Shown here piece by piece: positions 1-8,413 of a DNA stretch of 64,000 nt. The stretch spans positions 248,001 through 312,000 of the forward strand of contig JADJFA010000001.1 in NCBI GenBank assembly GCA_016708875.1, written 5' to 3'. Every line of letters starts with the position of its first letter. Within the stretch, counting starts at the first letter, position 1. Below the pieces are notes generated by a model. It was given only the letters and a program-made list of their open reading frames with translations, searched no databases and was not told the origin of the DNA. The DNA comes from Lewinellaceae bacterium. Its GTDB lineage: Bacteria; Bacteroidota; Bacteroidia; Chitinophagales; Saprospiraceae. The translations under genes were made by a program, and so were the position numbers.

Positions 1-1
1 C

Positions 2-577
2 CACAAGTACAAGGGCTTGAGCGGCAAAGTCGTATTCACGTTTTCCGTGACTGATAAGTTGAAAAAAATGGCCGATAAATATGGTCTGCCCTACGAAATC
101 ACGAAAGTCGGCTTCAAGTACATCGCCGAAATCATGATCAATGAAGACGTGCTGGTGGGCGGCGAAGAATCCGGCGGACTTGCAGTGAAAGGCCATATCC
201 CGGAGCGCGACGGTGTGTGGATTGGTCTGATGGTGTTTGAGTTCATGGCTCGCACGGGCAAAACACTGAAAGGCCTTGTTCAGGAAGTGTACAAAGAAGT
301 AGGCGAATTTGCCTTCGATCGCGACGATCTGCACATCACCGAGGCCCAAAAACAGAACGTGATCAAAAACTGCAAAGACCGAGCATACACGGCTTTCGGC
401 TCATACAAAATCAAGAGCGTCGAAGACCTCGACGGTTGGAAATTTATGTTTGGCGACGAAAAATGGGTAATGATTCGTGCTTCAGGCACGGAGCCGGTGT
501 TGAGGGTTTATGCTCAGGGGCCAAACCTTGCGGAATGTCGTGTGATGCTGGATGCTGCGAAGGCCACTATTCTTTGA
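2..577 (+). CDS. phosphoglucomutase/phosphomannomutase family, C-terminal part
   Basis: The reading frame is open at the left edge, so the N-terminal part, including the phosphoserine loop, lies outside the window. About 190 residues remain. They contain the sugar-binding loop GGEESGG, followed by KGHIPERDGVW, and near the end the phosphate-binding loop RASGTEPVLRVYAQ of domain 4. Enzymes of this alpha-D-phosphohexomutase family move phosphate between C1 and C6 of hexose phosphates in the cytoplasm. The loops fit glucose/mannose phosphate better than glucosamine phosphate (GlmM), but the exact substrate cannot be fixed from this part. rpiB follows on the same strand after a 39-bp hairpin. Confidence 0.9.
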   Translation, partial: HKYKGLSGKVVFTFSVTDKLKKMADKYGLPYEITKVGFKYIAEIMINEDVLVGGEESGGLAVKGHIPERDGVWIGLMVFEFMARTGKTLKGLVQEVYKEVGEFAFDRDDLHITEAQKQNVIKNCKDRAYTAFGSYKIKSVEDLDGWKFMFGDEKWVMIRASGTEPVLRVYAQGPNLAECRVMLDAAKATIL

Positions 578-583
578 TTCAAA

Positions 584-678
584 TTGAACACCGAATTTAC
601 CGATACCGCCGATACCACCGAATTTATTCATAAACCACCTTCGGTGGTATCGGCGGTATCGGTAAATTCGGTGTTCAA
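584..678. repeat. perfect 39-bp inverted repeat (hairpin A)
   Basis: Arms 584-622 and 640-678 are perfect reverse complements with a 17-base loop. The arm is built from the repeated word CCGATACCGCCGATACCACCG. It starts 6 bases after the hexomutase stop and could end its transcript, but no T-run follows it. It belongs to the window-wide hairpin set. Confidence 0.95.
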
Positions 679-705
679 TAAACCGGTGTTCAAAACACAA
701 ATAAC

Positions 706-1137
706 ATGAAAATAGCAATCGGCTGCGACCACGCGGGTTTCCCGTACAAAGAAGGCATCATTTCAATGTTGCAATCACAAGGGCACATGGTGCTCGATTT
801 TGGCACCCACTCACTCGACTCGGTGGATTATCCCGACTTCGCGCACCCCGTGGCCGAAGCGGTGGAAAGTGGTCAAGCTGAACGCGGCATTCTCCTTTGC
901 GGTAGCGGCAATGGCGTAGCCATCACCGCCAACAAACATCAACAAATCCGCTGCGCCCTATGTTGGACGGAGGAATTGGCTTCTCTTGCACGGCAGCACA
1001 ACGACGCAAATGTTATAGCCCTACCCGCCCGCTTTGTACCAGAAATATTGGCACAGGCAATGGTGCGCATTTTCCTCAGCACCGATTTTGAAGGGGGAAG
1101 GCATGCCACTAGAGCGGGGAAGATTGCGTGTGCCTGA
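706..1137 (+). CDS. rpiB: ribose 5-phosphate isomerase B
   Basis: A full-length RpiB/LacAB-type protein of 143 residues, the usual size. It catalyses ribulose 5-phosphate to ribose 5-phosphate interconversion in the pentose phosphate pathway. The N-terminus has GCDHAG with the conserved Asp-His pair. LLCGSGNGVAITANK (about residues 64-78) holds the catalytic Cys and the phosphate-binding glycine loop, and HNDANVIALPAR is the usual family motif further on. The ATG start gives a Rossmann-type first strand directly. It stands alone between the hexomutase gene and the oppositely oriented crtZ. Confidence 0.95.
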   Translation: MKIAIGCDHAGFPYKEGIISMLQSQGHMVLDFGTHSLDSVDYPDFAHPVAEAVESGQAERGILLCGSGNGVAITANKHQQIRCALCWTEELASLARQHNDANVIALPARFVPEILAQAMVRIFLSTDFEGGRHATRAGKIACA

Positions 1138-1183
1138 ATTGGCACACCGAAGCTGAGTACAGCATGAGAATGTTTGTCGGAAA

Positions 1184-1699
1184 TTAAGCCTCATTATTCC
1201 GAATCAAAGCCTCCTCCTCGCGCTTAGGCCGCTTTCTAAAAAACTTCGGATTCACCACCAGCAAACCAAACGACTCTCCATCCTCCTTGTCGCGCTTGGA
1301 ATGGTGCGTACCGTGCGCCCGTAGAATAGCGCGGCTATACTTGCTGTCCAATTGCTTGAACCAAGGGAAGCGGCGGTGGATATAAACGTCGTGAATGAGG
1401 AAATAAGTAAGGCCGTAAAGCGAAATACCAATGCCGATGAACATCACCCAGAGATTCGGCGTAAGTCCGCCAATCATGTAGCAAATCATGCTGGGGATAG
1501 CAAAAACCAGGAAAAAGCGATCATTTTTTTCAAAAAAACCTTCTTTCTCGTGTTTCGGCAAGTGGTGATCTTCGTGCCATTTCCAGAGAAAACCGTGCAT
1601 CACAAACTTGTGTGTAAACCAGGCCATGAATTCCATGCCGACGTATGCGGCCAATGTGATGAGGGTATAGAGCAACCAACTGGGCATTGTTGAAAACAA
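1184..1699 (-). CDS. crtZ: beta-carotene hydroxylase CrtZ family (fatty acid hydroxylase superfamily)
   Basis: A membrane di-iron hydroxylase of 171 residues with the four His clusters of CrtZ: FTHKFVMH, HEDHH, HDVYIHRRF and HGTHHSK. The enzyme adds 3-hydroxyl groups to beta-carotene to make zeaxanthin-type xanthophylls. Hydrophobic stretches near residues 8-25 and in the middle are the expected membrane spans. Two starts are possible, ATG at 1699 and ATG at 1687 (MPSWLL). No other carotenoid gene is adjacent, but an ABA4-like gene lies at 40.2 kb. It is divergent from the T9SS protein gene at 1977, with a repeat array between. Confidence 0.88.
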   Translation of the reverse strand: MFSTMPSWLLYTLITLAAYVGMEFMAWFTHKFVMHGFLWKWHEDHHLPKHEKEGFFEKNDRFFLVFAIPSMICYMIGGLTPNLWVMFIGIGISLYGLTYFLIHDVYIHRRFPWFKQLDSKYSRAILRAHGTHHSKRDKEDGESFGLLVVNPKFFRKRPKREEEALIRNNEA

Positions 1700-1820
1700 G
1701 TTTCAAGTTAAAAGTTTCATGTGGGTCGGTTTCAAACGGCCAGATTTAAGGCTTTGAAAAGCGACCGCAATGCCACAAAAACAGCATTTGGTGCGATTTG
1801 TTTTCTGCCTTGCGAGCATA

Positions 1821-1904
1821 TTACGACCCCGCAACCATTTGCCTTGCGCGGGTCTTACGACCCCGCAACCGTATGCCTTGCGTGGGTCTTACGACCCCGC
1901 AACC
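1821..1904. repeat. 34-bp tandem repeat, 2.5 copies
   Basis: The string TTACGACCCCGCAACC occurs at 1821, 1855 and 1889, exactly 34 bases apart, with TTTGCCTTGCGCGGGTC-like sequence between. GCGGGTC/GACCCCGC makes each unit partly palindromic. It lies between divergent crtZ and the T9SS gene. The same word, in reverse orientation, recurs at 46718-46770. Confidence 0.9.
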
Positions 1905-1976
1905 GTCGTGCTTGAGATTTTACAAAATTGGCTATCAAGGAATTCTATTTTTGCCCAACTAAAATCAACTTTTGCC

Positions 1977-3689
1977 ATGTTCAAGCATTCCATTCTCTCC
2001 GTATTGCTATTAGTCATCGCTTTCCAAATGTCTGCCCAAGACGAGCACTCGTTCCAGTGGCGCTACGAGTCAGAGTCAGGTGCTGCCATGTTTCTATTGG
2101 ATGTGTTGCCGCTTGCAGACCGGGGCTATGTTTGTTCAGGATTGGTAGAAAGTCCTGCCGGGAGTGCATTTTATTACCCTTACCTCTACCGAACAGATTG
2201 CCAGGGGCGGGTTAAGTGGGCCAAAATGTTTAATCACGCCACGGAGACGGCGAACAATGTGGCCGGGCGCGTTTTACAAATTTCCGAAACCGATTTCGTG
2301 TTGGTGGGGAACGTTGGATTTTACTTCACCTCACCCCGAAACGATATCTTTTTAGCACGGGTAGATGGCGATGGCAATACGGTGTGGACACGCCGCATCG
2401 GTGGCGGCACCAACAATCAGGATGTGGCGCAATCCGCCATCATTGCCGCTGACGGCAACATCGTGATAGCCGGCCAAACAGGATCCTGGGGCACCGATGC
2501 TGGCACGAACAATAACTACACCGACCAGTATTTTATGAAGGTCAGCCCTGCGGGAAATATCCTTTGGACCCGCACTGTAGGCAATCCTCAAAAAGTGGAT
2601 CGCTGTTTTGATATTATTGAATTACCAGACCAAAGTCTGGTGGCCGCAGGGTCTTATATCCACACTGGAGGCACTTTTTACGCCAACCTCCTTAAGATGG
2701 ACAAAAACGGTACCGTGTTGTGGCACAAGGTGTTTGGCGAAGGCACCGCCCCACAAGCCAATCACGCATACGGTGTTTTACCCAGCTCTGACGGCGGGCT
2801 GCTGGTGACTGGTTCTTCCACCAATTTGCAGCCCAATTTTCAGGGCTACAGCGACTTTCTCGTTGTCAAAACCGATGCGGATGGCGAGGTAGAATGGTCG
2901 CGCGTAGTGACGGGCGGCGGGCCTGATTTGTTTGAAAATGCAAGTGGATCTGTCGAAAAACCCAACGGAGATTTTGCCATCATGTGCGCCACCAGTTCGT
3001 TTCCCACAGTTGGTTTTGTGGGGAATAAGTATGCGGTACTCACCCTCACACCCACCGGATCTTTGGTGAACCTCAAAACCTACAACCTCGGTAGTTCGCA
3101 CTATCCGCGCATTCTTCCCCACCCACAAGAAAGCAGCTTCCTGATTGCGGGTTTCACGAACTGGACAGGTTATGGTGGCAATGGCAACCGCTTCGACCCA
3201 CTTTTGATCAACCTGGATGCTGATTTTAAGGTAAGTTGTGCATTCAACGACTACACGGGTTTCACGTCGCTTTATAATCCCGCATTTGACTTCGATGACG
3301 CTCCAGGTACGCTCGGTGTTGGCGGTGTGGTAGTGAACGACCTTGCCGAGACCTCTAGTTTTGAACTGGTACAGGATGTGGTATGCGAACAGCAGGCCTA
3401 CGAAACCTGCGCGCCTTTTACTTCAGTGGAAGAATACGCAACCACCCATAAAGGTTTCGAGGTGTTCCCAAATCCTGCCCCAGCGAACGAACCAATCTCC
3501 CTTCGCTGGGAAAGCCTGGACGTGGAACAGGTTAATATCTGTGATGTACACGGCCGACTACTTCGTCAGCACCATCCAGTGCCCGGCGCGAGCAACCTGG
3601 ATGTTCGCATTGAATCGCCGGGCATTTACTGGGTGTATTTGCTTGGGAAGGGCCGGAGCAGGGCGGAAAAGGTGGTGGTGGGAAGGTGA
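1977..3689 (+). CDS. secreted repeat protein with T9SS C-terminal sorting domain
   Basis: About 570 residues. I chose ATG 1977 because it is followed at once by a signal peptide (MFKHSILSVLLLVIAFQMSA, cleaved near SAQ); upstream codons run through the 34-bp repeats. The body has recurring blocks such as DIFLARVDGDGNTVWTRRIGG and FLVVKTDADGEVEWSRVVTGG, spaced about 50-60 residues, as in predicted beta-propellers of secreted Bacteroidota proteins. The last 80 residues (VFPNPAPANEPISLRW to KVVVGR) form a type A T9SS sorting domain, so it is probably exported and attached to the surface or released. Ligand and role are unknown. Confidence 0.85.
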   Translation: MFKHSILSVLLLVIAFQMSAQDEHSFQWRYESESGAAMFLLDVLPLADRGYVCSGLVESPAGSAFYYPYLYRTDCQGRVKWAKMFNHATETANNVAGRVLQISETDFVLVGNVGFYFTSPRNDIFLARVDGDGNTVWTRRIGGGTNNQDVAQSAIIAADGNIVIAGQTGSWGTDAGTNNNYTDQYFMKVSPAGNILWTRTVGNPQKVDRCFDIIELPDQSLVAAGSYIHTGGTFYANLLKMDKNGTVLWHKVFGEGTAPQANHAYGVLPSSDGGLLVTGSSTNLQPNFQGYSDFLVVKTDADGEVEWSRVVTGGGPDLFENASGSVEKPNGDFAIMCATSSFPTVGFVGNKYAVLTLTPTGSLVNLKTYNLGSSHYPRILPHPQESSFLIAGFTNWTGYGGNGNRFDPLLINLDADFKVSCAFNDYTGFTSLYNPAFDFDDAPGTLGVGGVVVNDLAETSSFELVQDVVCEQQAYETCAPFTSVEEYATTHKGFEVFPNPAPANEPISLRWESLDVEQVNICDVHGRLLRQHHPVPGASNLDVRIESPGIYWVYLLGKGRSRAEKVVVGR

Positions 3690-3784
3690 TGAAGAATGTC
3701 CAAAAACAATAAAACCCCCACTCGAAAGTTAATATGCCCATTCAGAAACTGCTTTTCAATTTAGTCCTCCTGCCCACCTATAAT

Positions 3785-5462
3785 ATGTTCCATCGCATCC
3801 TTCTTTTTTCGGCTCTAAGTGTTTTTTTACTTCCAAAACCTCAACGCCCAATGCGTTTCCGGCGATTGTAAAAACGGTCGTGGCACCTTCATTTTCCCTT
3901 CCGGTGCCAAATACATGGGAGATTTCAAAAACGGCGAAATCCACGGGGTCGGAGTGTGCTATTACACCAATAAAAGCAAATACAGCGGCGAATGGCAAAA
4001 CCGCTATCCCGAAGGCAAGGGTACAAAAACCTACGCCGATGGTACAACACGCACAGGTCTTTGGCTCAAAGGCAAACCCGTGGACGAGAACGGCACGGTG
4101 CTGGCTGAATACATTGCCAAGAAAAAAGAAGAACGCTCCGACGATGGCACCAATATCCAATCAGGCTGCCTTTCAGGCGATTGTCAAAGCGGGCAGGGCA
4201 TATTCGCTTACCCCGACGGCAGCAAATATGAAGGGAGTTTTTATAACGGAAAATTTGACGGCGAAGGCACTTTTTACTTCTCGAACGGCGACAAATATGT
4301 CGGCAATTTCAAAGAAAACTACCCCGATGGAGAAGGCACCCGTTTTGTAAAGGAATCTGGTGCGGAAGAAACTGGCGAATGGAAACAAGGTGAATTTTTA
4401 GGCCACAGCCTTGTGCAAAGCGGGCAAATCGGCTGTATATCGGGCGACTGCGAAAGCGGCAAAGGCACCTATATTTACAAAGAAGGCGCCGCCAAATATG
4501 TGGGTACTTTTTCCAACGGAATGCCGCATGGTTATGGCATTTGCGACTATGCCAACGGCGACCGATATGTAGGCGAATGGCAGGCCGGCGCATTTTTTGG
4601 CAAAGGCGTTCTGAGCATTCGGGATGGCACGGTGGTGGACGGCTTTTGGCGCGAAGGTGAGTATGTGGGGAAAGAGCAACCCACTGACTACGAAACAGTT
4701 GCCGTTGTCGAAAAGCCTGCCCCTCCGCCAATGGCAATGCCTCAATCGAAAGTATGGGCATTGGTAGTTGGTGTGGCTTCTTATGACCACATGCCCGTAC
4801 TGCGCTATACGGACGATGACGCCTATCGTTTTTATGCTTTCCTCAAAAGCCTCGAAGGCGGTGCATTGCCCGACGAACAGGTGCGCGTGCTGATTGACGA
4901 GGAAGCAACCCGCGAAAACGTACTCGATAATATGAACGAGCTGTTTGGGATGGCCGGGCCAAATGACCTCATCATTTTCTATTTCTCGGGTCACGGGCTG
5001 AATGGCTCTTTCCTGCCTATAGATTTTGACGGGTACAACAACAAAATTGCGCACGAAGAAATCGCTGCTGCGTTCAACAAAACAAAGGCCCGCTTCAAAC
5101 TCTGCCTTGCCGACGCTTGCCATTCGGGCAGCCTCATTGCCATGCGCTCAGCGGAGCCAGAACCAGAGTTGGTAAAATTTTATTCCACACTTGCCAAAGC
5201 GGTAAGCGGAACAGCACTCCTAATGTCGAGCAAAGCCGAAGAGACCTCGCTTGAATCCGCTGGTTTGCGCCAGGGCGTTTTTAGTCACTTCCTGATTCGC
5301 GGCCTCAAAGGGGAAGCTGACCTGAACAGAGATAAGGTTATATCGGTACAGGAATTATTCGACTTCATCAACGAAAAAGTGCGCGATTACACCGGAAACC
5401 GCCAAAGCCCGGTCATAAAAGGCACATACGATCCGAAAATGACAGTGGCGGTGATGCGATGA
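3785..5462 (+). CDS. MORN-repeat/caspase-fold (C14) protein, frameshifted in the signal peptide
   Basis: ATG 3785 starts a signal peptide (MFHRILLFSALSVF) but the frame changes in the T7 run near 3818-3824. One T fewer joins it to YFQNLNAQCVSGDC. About 558 residues. Three blocks, each opened by CxSGDCxSGxGT (near residues 24, 127 and 216), carry MORN repeats such as YEGSFYNGKFDGEGTF and YVGEWQAGAFFGKG. From about 320 a caspase/metacaspase-like domain follows (VWALVVGVASYDH), with catalytic His in YFSGHG and Cys in ADACHSG both kept, so a peptidase is likely. The signal peptide suggests periplasmic or surface location. Substrate is unknown. Confidence 0.85.
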
Positions 5463-5478
5463 ATTGACGGCGTTATTC

Positions 5479-5545
5479 TTTTACCGCAGCGGCGCAGAGA
5501 TGCGGAGTTGTTGATAATCACTCCGCGCCTCTGCGGTAAAAAAGC
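5479..5545. terminator. imperfect hairpin C between convergent genes
   Basis: TTTTACCGCAG at 5479 onward and CTCTGCGGTAAAA ending near 5542 form the stem base, with GCGGAGT/ACTCCGC next to the loop. The left arm has one extra 10-base CGCAG-type unit. It sits between the convergent MORN-caspase and aminopeptidase genes and could terminate both. The word CGCAGAGGCGCGG defines this member of the hairpin set. Confidence 0.6.
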
Positions 5546-5549
5546 GATC

Positions 5550-7496
5550 TTAGTAAATAATCACTGCCCGTTCTGCCTGCCAGGATTTGGTTTCAAGCCG
5601 CAACAAATAACGGCCCGCAGGCAACTTGCCTACCTCTATTGGAATGGTGTTGTAACCTGATAAGATCTCCAACTGGTTCTGTATCACCAATTTGCCATCG
5701 GCTGCCCAAAATGTCATTTTTGCTTTTTCGCTGTTGGCTGCATTCAGATAGACGGTAAAGTTCCCTCTTGCGGGGTTCGGCGCCAGGTCCATGTACAGTT
5801 CAGGCAGTGGATCTTCAATAATCGAGACTACTGTGTTGTTGCGACTGGCGAGCCACAAATCCGGGTCAAAAACCAGACTTGTTGGCGAAAAATCAAGCGC
5901 GACCGTGAATTGTTGCCCACTGAATGTGTGGTTCAAAACCAGCACAGTATCCTTCAATCCATCACTCAATTTTACGGCCACAGGCATTTCAAAAAATGAA
6001 ACCGAAGGGTCAGAAGTCGTTTGCCCAAGGGTTATTTTTACTTCATTGGTTTGGTTTACAGACCAGCTTATTTGGTAGGAAGGGTACCCTTTGCCGTAAA
6101 ACCAATCGGCAAAATACTCGTCGAGATTTGAGCCCGACACCGCTTCCATGTGGGTTTTAAAATCATCCGTTTTTACATATCCATATTCCAATGCAGGGTC
6201 GTTCACGTAATTGTACATTCCGGCGAAAAAAGTACTGTCGCCAAATTTCCAGCGCAACATGTGGAGCAACATGGCCCCTTTGGCATAAGAAAGGCGGCTG
6301 CTGAATACCCGCTCTACGCTGCTGGTATCGTCCACCCAAACAGAGCCATCGGGTATTTGTGTAGATTTTTCAATGCGATCTGCTTTGTAAAGTTCCCAGT
6401 ATTGAGGCGCTATAAAATTGTAGCAAAGCCCGGTTAGGTAACTGGCAAAACCCTCATTGAGCCAAATGTCTGCCCAGGAGGCACAGGTTAATTTGTCGCC
6501 AAACCATTGGTGCGCCAATTCATGCGCAAGCAGGTCAAAGCCAAAGGAGGAGACAAAGCTCATGGTTTGGTGCTCCATGCCGCCAAGCCTGCTAAATTGA
6601 GCATGGCCATATTTTTCCGCATGAAAAGGATATTGGCCAAAAAGCTGGCTGAACATTTGAAAAACAGCCACATTTTCGTTAACACCAAACTGGGCATCAG
6701 CCAGGCTTTCCGGATAGACGTAGTTGAGTATTGGCGTCGTGTCGCCCCCAAAAGGCGCTGGCACGGAGAAGACCGTGTAGTTCGTCACCCCAATAGCAAC
6801 CAGGTATGCCGCAACGGGGTATCTATGTCGCCAATGCGCTGTGATCCAAGCATTTGCGGTCGTTTCTGATTGCAAAAGGCCGATGCCTGCTGCCCGGTCT
6901 CCTACAGGGTTGGTGACGAAAATATCAACCGAATCAATTTTGTCATTGAGCGCTTGTTTACACGGCCACCACTCCATCGCGCCATAAGGTTCGGAAAGGG
7001 TCCAAAGGACGGGGGCGCCTTCGTGGGTGTCTACCCTAAAGGAGCCAAAACCTGTTGAATCTGGCGCGCCCTGATAAAAAAACGTAAGGGAGTCATTCAA
7101 AAAAGCGGGCAATTGGGCTGGAAACTGAACGACGATCACGTCGCCATTTTGAGAAAAAGCAAGGTTTTGGCCATGAAAACGAATGCTGTCCATGGTCAAA
7201 ACCTCCGAAAAATCGAATTCGAGGCTTCCCACCGTTTCTACCGGCTCAAATACCGTCATTACCTCGCCCCGGATATATTTTACGGCAGGATCTACTGTCC
7301 AGTGCATGCGGCAGTAATGGATGTCGCTGCGGTTGTCGGCACTGTTCTGGATATCGCGGTCAGACGCTTTAGGGTGGGAGCGAACCCAGGCGGCTTTTTC
7401 AGCCTCGATGAATTTCTCATCAAGCGGGTCAAAAACTTGTGCGAACAGTGTGATTGCCCAAAAGGAACAGAAAGCGGATAGCCAGATTTTTTTCAT
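5550..7496 (-). CDS. secreted M1-family metallo-aminopeptidase with T9SS domain
   Basis: About 648 residues, starting at ATG 7496, which gives signal peptide MKKIWLSAFCSFWAITLFAQ. The M1 N-terminal beta domain is followed by the exopeptidase motif GGMEHQT, the zinc site HELAHQWFGD and, 18 residues on, NEGFASYL with the third zinc ligand. All catalytic residues appear present. The C-terminal 80 residues (APNPARGNFTVYLN to AERAVIIY) are a T9SS sorting domain, so it is an exported peptidase that trims N-terminal residues from extracellular peptides. It is convergent with the MORN-caspase gene. Confidence 0.9.
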   Translation of the reverse strand: MKKIWLSAFCSFWAITLFAQVFDPLDEKFIEAEKAAWVRSHPKASDRDIQNSADNRSDIHYCRMHWTVDPAVKYIRGEVMTVFEPVETVGSLEFDFSEVLTMDSIRFHGQNLAFSQNGDVIVVQFPAQLPAFLNDSLTFFYQGAPDSTGFGSFRVDTHEGAPVLWTLSEPYGAMEWWPCKQALNDKIDSVDIFVTNPVGDRAAGIGLLQSETTANAWITAHWRHRYPVAAYLVAIGVTNYTVFSVPAPFGGDTTPILNYVYPESLADAQFGVNENVAVFQMFSQLFGQYPFHAEKYGHAQFSRLGGMEHQTMSFVSSFGFDLLAHELAHQWFGDKLTCASWADIWLNEGFASYLTGLCYNFIAPQYWELYKADRIEKSTQIPDGSVWVDDTSSVERVFSSRLSYAKGAMLLHMLRWKFGDSTFFAGMYNYVNDPALEYGYVKTDDFKTHMEAVSGSNLDEYFADWFYGKGYPSYQISWSVNQTNEVKITLGQTTSDPSVSFFEMPVAVKLSDGLKDTVLVLNHTFSGQQFTVALDFSPTSLVFDPDLWLASRNNTVVSIIEDPLPELYMDLAPNPARGNFTVYLNAANSEKAKMTFWAADGKLVIQNQLEILSGYNTIPIEVGKLPAGRYLLRLETKSWQAERAVIIY

Positions 7497-7571
7497 GACT
7501 GGATCGTTTGTAGGGCGAACTTCAGTTCGCCTCATTAAGTAGTCAAAAAGCACGAATTCAAAGCCTTTGGG

Positions 7572-7835
7572 CTATTTCGCCCCATATTTCGTGGGATTTT
7601 CTTGAAATTTCTCTTTACAGCCTGGGTTGCAAAAGCCATAAATTTTCCCGTTGTAGTGTACCGTGTCTTCGGTCGTTTTGTCCACTTTCATTTCACAAAC
7701 CAAGTCAATATCCGTAGCCCAGGGCAAGGTTTCTGAGCTGGCCGCAGTGGCTGAAGGTGTTTTAGGGGTGCTTTGTTGGCAAGCAGCCAATAATAATGCG
7801 ACAAAGGTGACGAGGAAAAATGCTTTAATATTCAT
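7572..7835 (-). CDS. YHS-domain lipoprotein
   Basis: A small lipoprotein of 87 residues from ATG 7835: MNIKAFFLVTFVALLLAAC gives a signal peptide with lipobox LLAAC. The rest is a YHS domain: DLVCEMKVDKTTEDTVHYNGKIYGFC, then NPGCKEKFQENPTKY. YHS domains hold Cys residues thought to bind metal ions and occur in copper/heavy-metal proteins. It is the last gene of the minus-strand block 7572-13082 that includes MbnP and a di-heme protein, which supports a metal-related role. Upstream codons of the longer frame look non-coding. Confidence 0.8.
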   Translation of the reverse strand: MNIKAFFLVTFVALLLAACQQSTPKTPSATAASSETLPWATDIDLVCEMKVDKTTEDTVHYNGKIYGFCNPGCKEKFQENPTKYGAK

Positions 7836-7911
7836 CGTAGATCGTGTTTGAATGTGACGGTTCTGTGATTGCAAAGATAAGCCGCCATTAATAGAATTGG
7901 CCACGAAGCAG

Positions 7912-7968
7912 CACAGATTAGACCCAGATTTTAGTTCTTTTAAGACTAAAATCCGTGTCTAATCTGTG
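7912..7968. repeat. 24-bp near-perfect inverted repeat (hairpin D)
   Basis: Arms 7912-7935 and 7945-7968 match at 22 of 24 positions with a 9-base loop. The arms carry the words CACAGATTAGA and AATCCGTGTC. Outside the arms further CACG/CCGTG words occur. The same CACGGAT word family builds hairpin I at 30486. It lies between DUF4625 and YHS genes. Confidence 0.9.
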
Positions 7969-7987
7969 CAATCCGTGTTCTATCTCC

Positions 7988-8377
7988 TTACGGCTTCACC
8001 TTAAATTTCACCGTTTTGACCGTTGTCTGATCGCTGTGATCCGAGACAGTGACAGTCAATGTTACCGCTGTTTCAGCAGCAACGCCCGGGTTGAAATGCT
8101 CGTGAAATTCATAGTCGGTTACGTCGTGTACCACTGGATTCACCTTATACAGTTCAGCGCCATCCGAGTCTTTGGTAACCTTGACTTCCATTTCATGGAG
8201 GCTTTGATCGGTTACGGTAAATTCAACATGTACTGTGCCGGATACTACCTCATTTTCTGTTGGGGTACTAATGGTCAAAACCGGCGCCTCATTATCTGTA
8301 TCGTCATGGTCATGACTTTTGCATGCTGCCACGGTTAGTAGGCACAGGGCCGCGAAAAGAAGAGATTTGAGTTGCAT
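7988..8377 (-). CDS. DUF4625-type lipoprotein
   Basis: 129 residues. The signal peptide MQLKSLLFAALCLLTVAAC has a lipobox ending at Cys19 and resembles that of the MbnP gene upstream (MQIKSLLFAAFCVLTIAAC), which suggests shared origin of the leader. A His/Asp-rich segment (KSHDHDDTDNE) follows and may bind metal. The remainder is one Ig-like beta-sandwich (APVLTISTPTENEVVSG to VKFKVKP), as in the DUF4625 family of Bacteroidota. It lies in the putative copper/di-heme block. Function is not known. Confidence 0.75.
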   Translation of the reverse strand: MQLKSLLFAALCLLTVAACKSHDHDDTDNEAPVLTISTPTENEVVSGTVHVEFTVTDQSLHEMEVKVTKDSDGAELYKVNPVVHDVTDYEFHEHFNPGVAAETAVTLTVTVSDHSDQTTVKTVKFKVKP

Positions 8378-8413
8378 GATAAAAATTTATTTGTTAAAAA
8401 TGTCAGTTAAACT

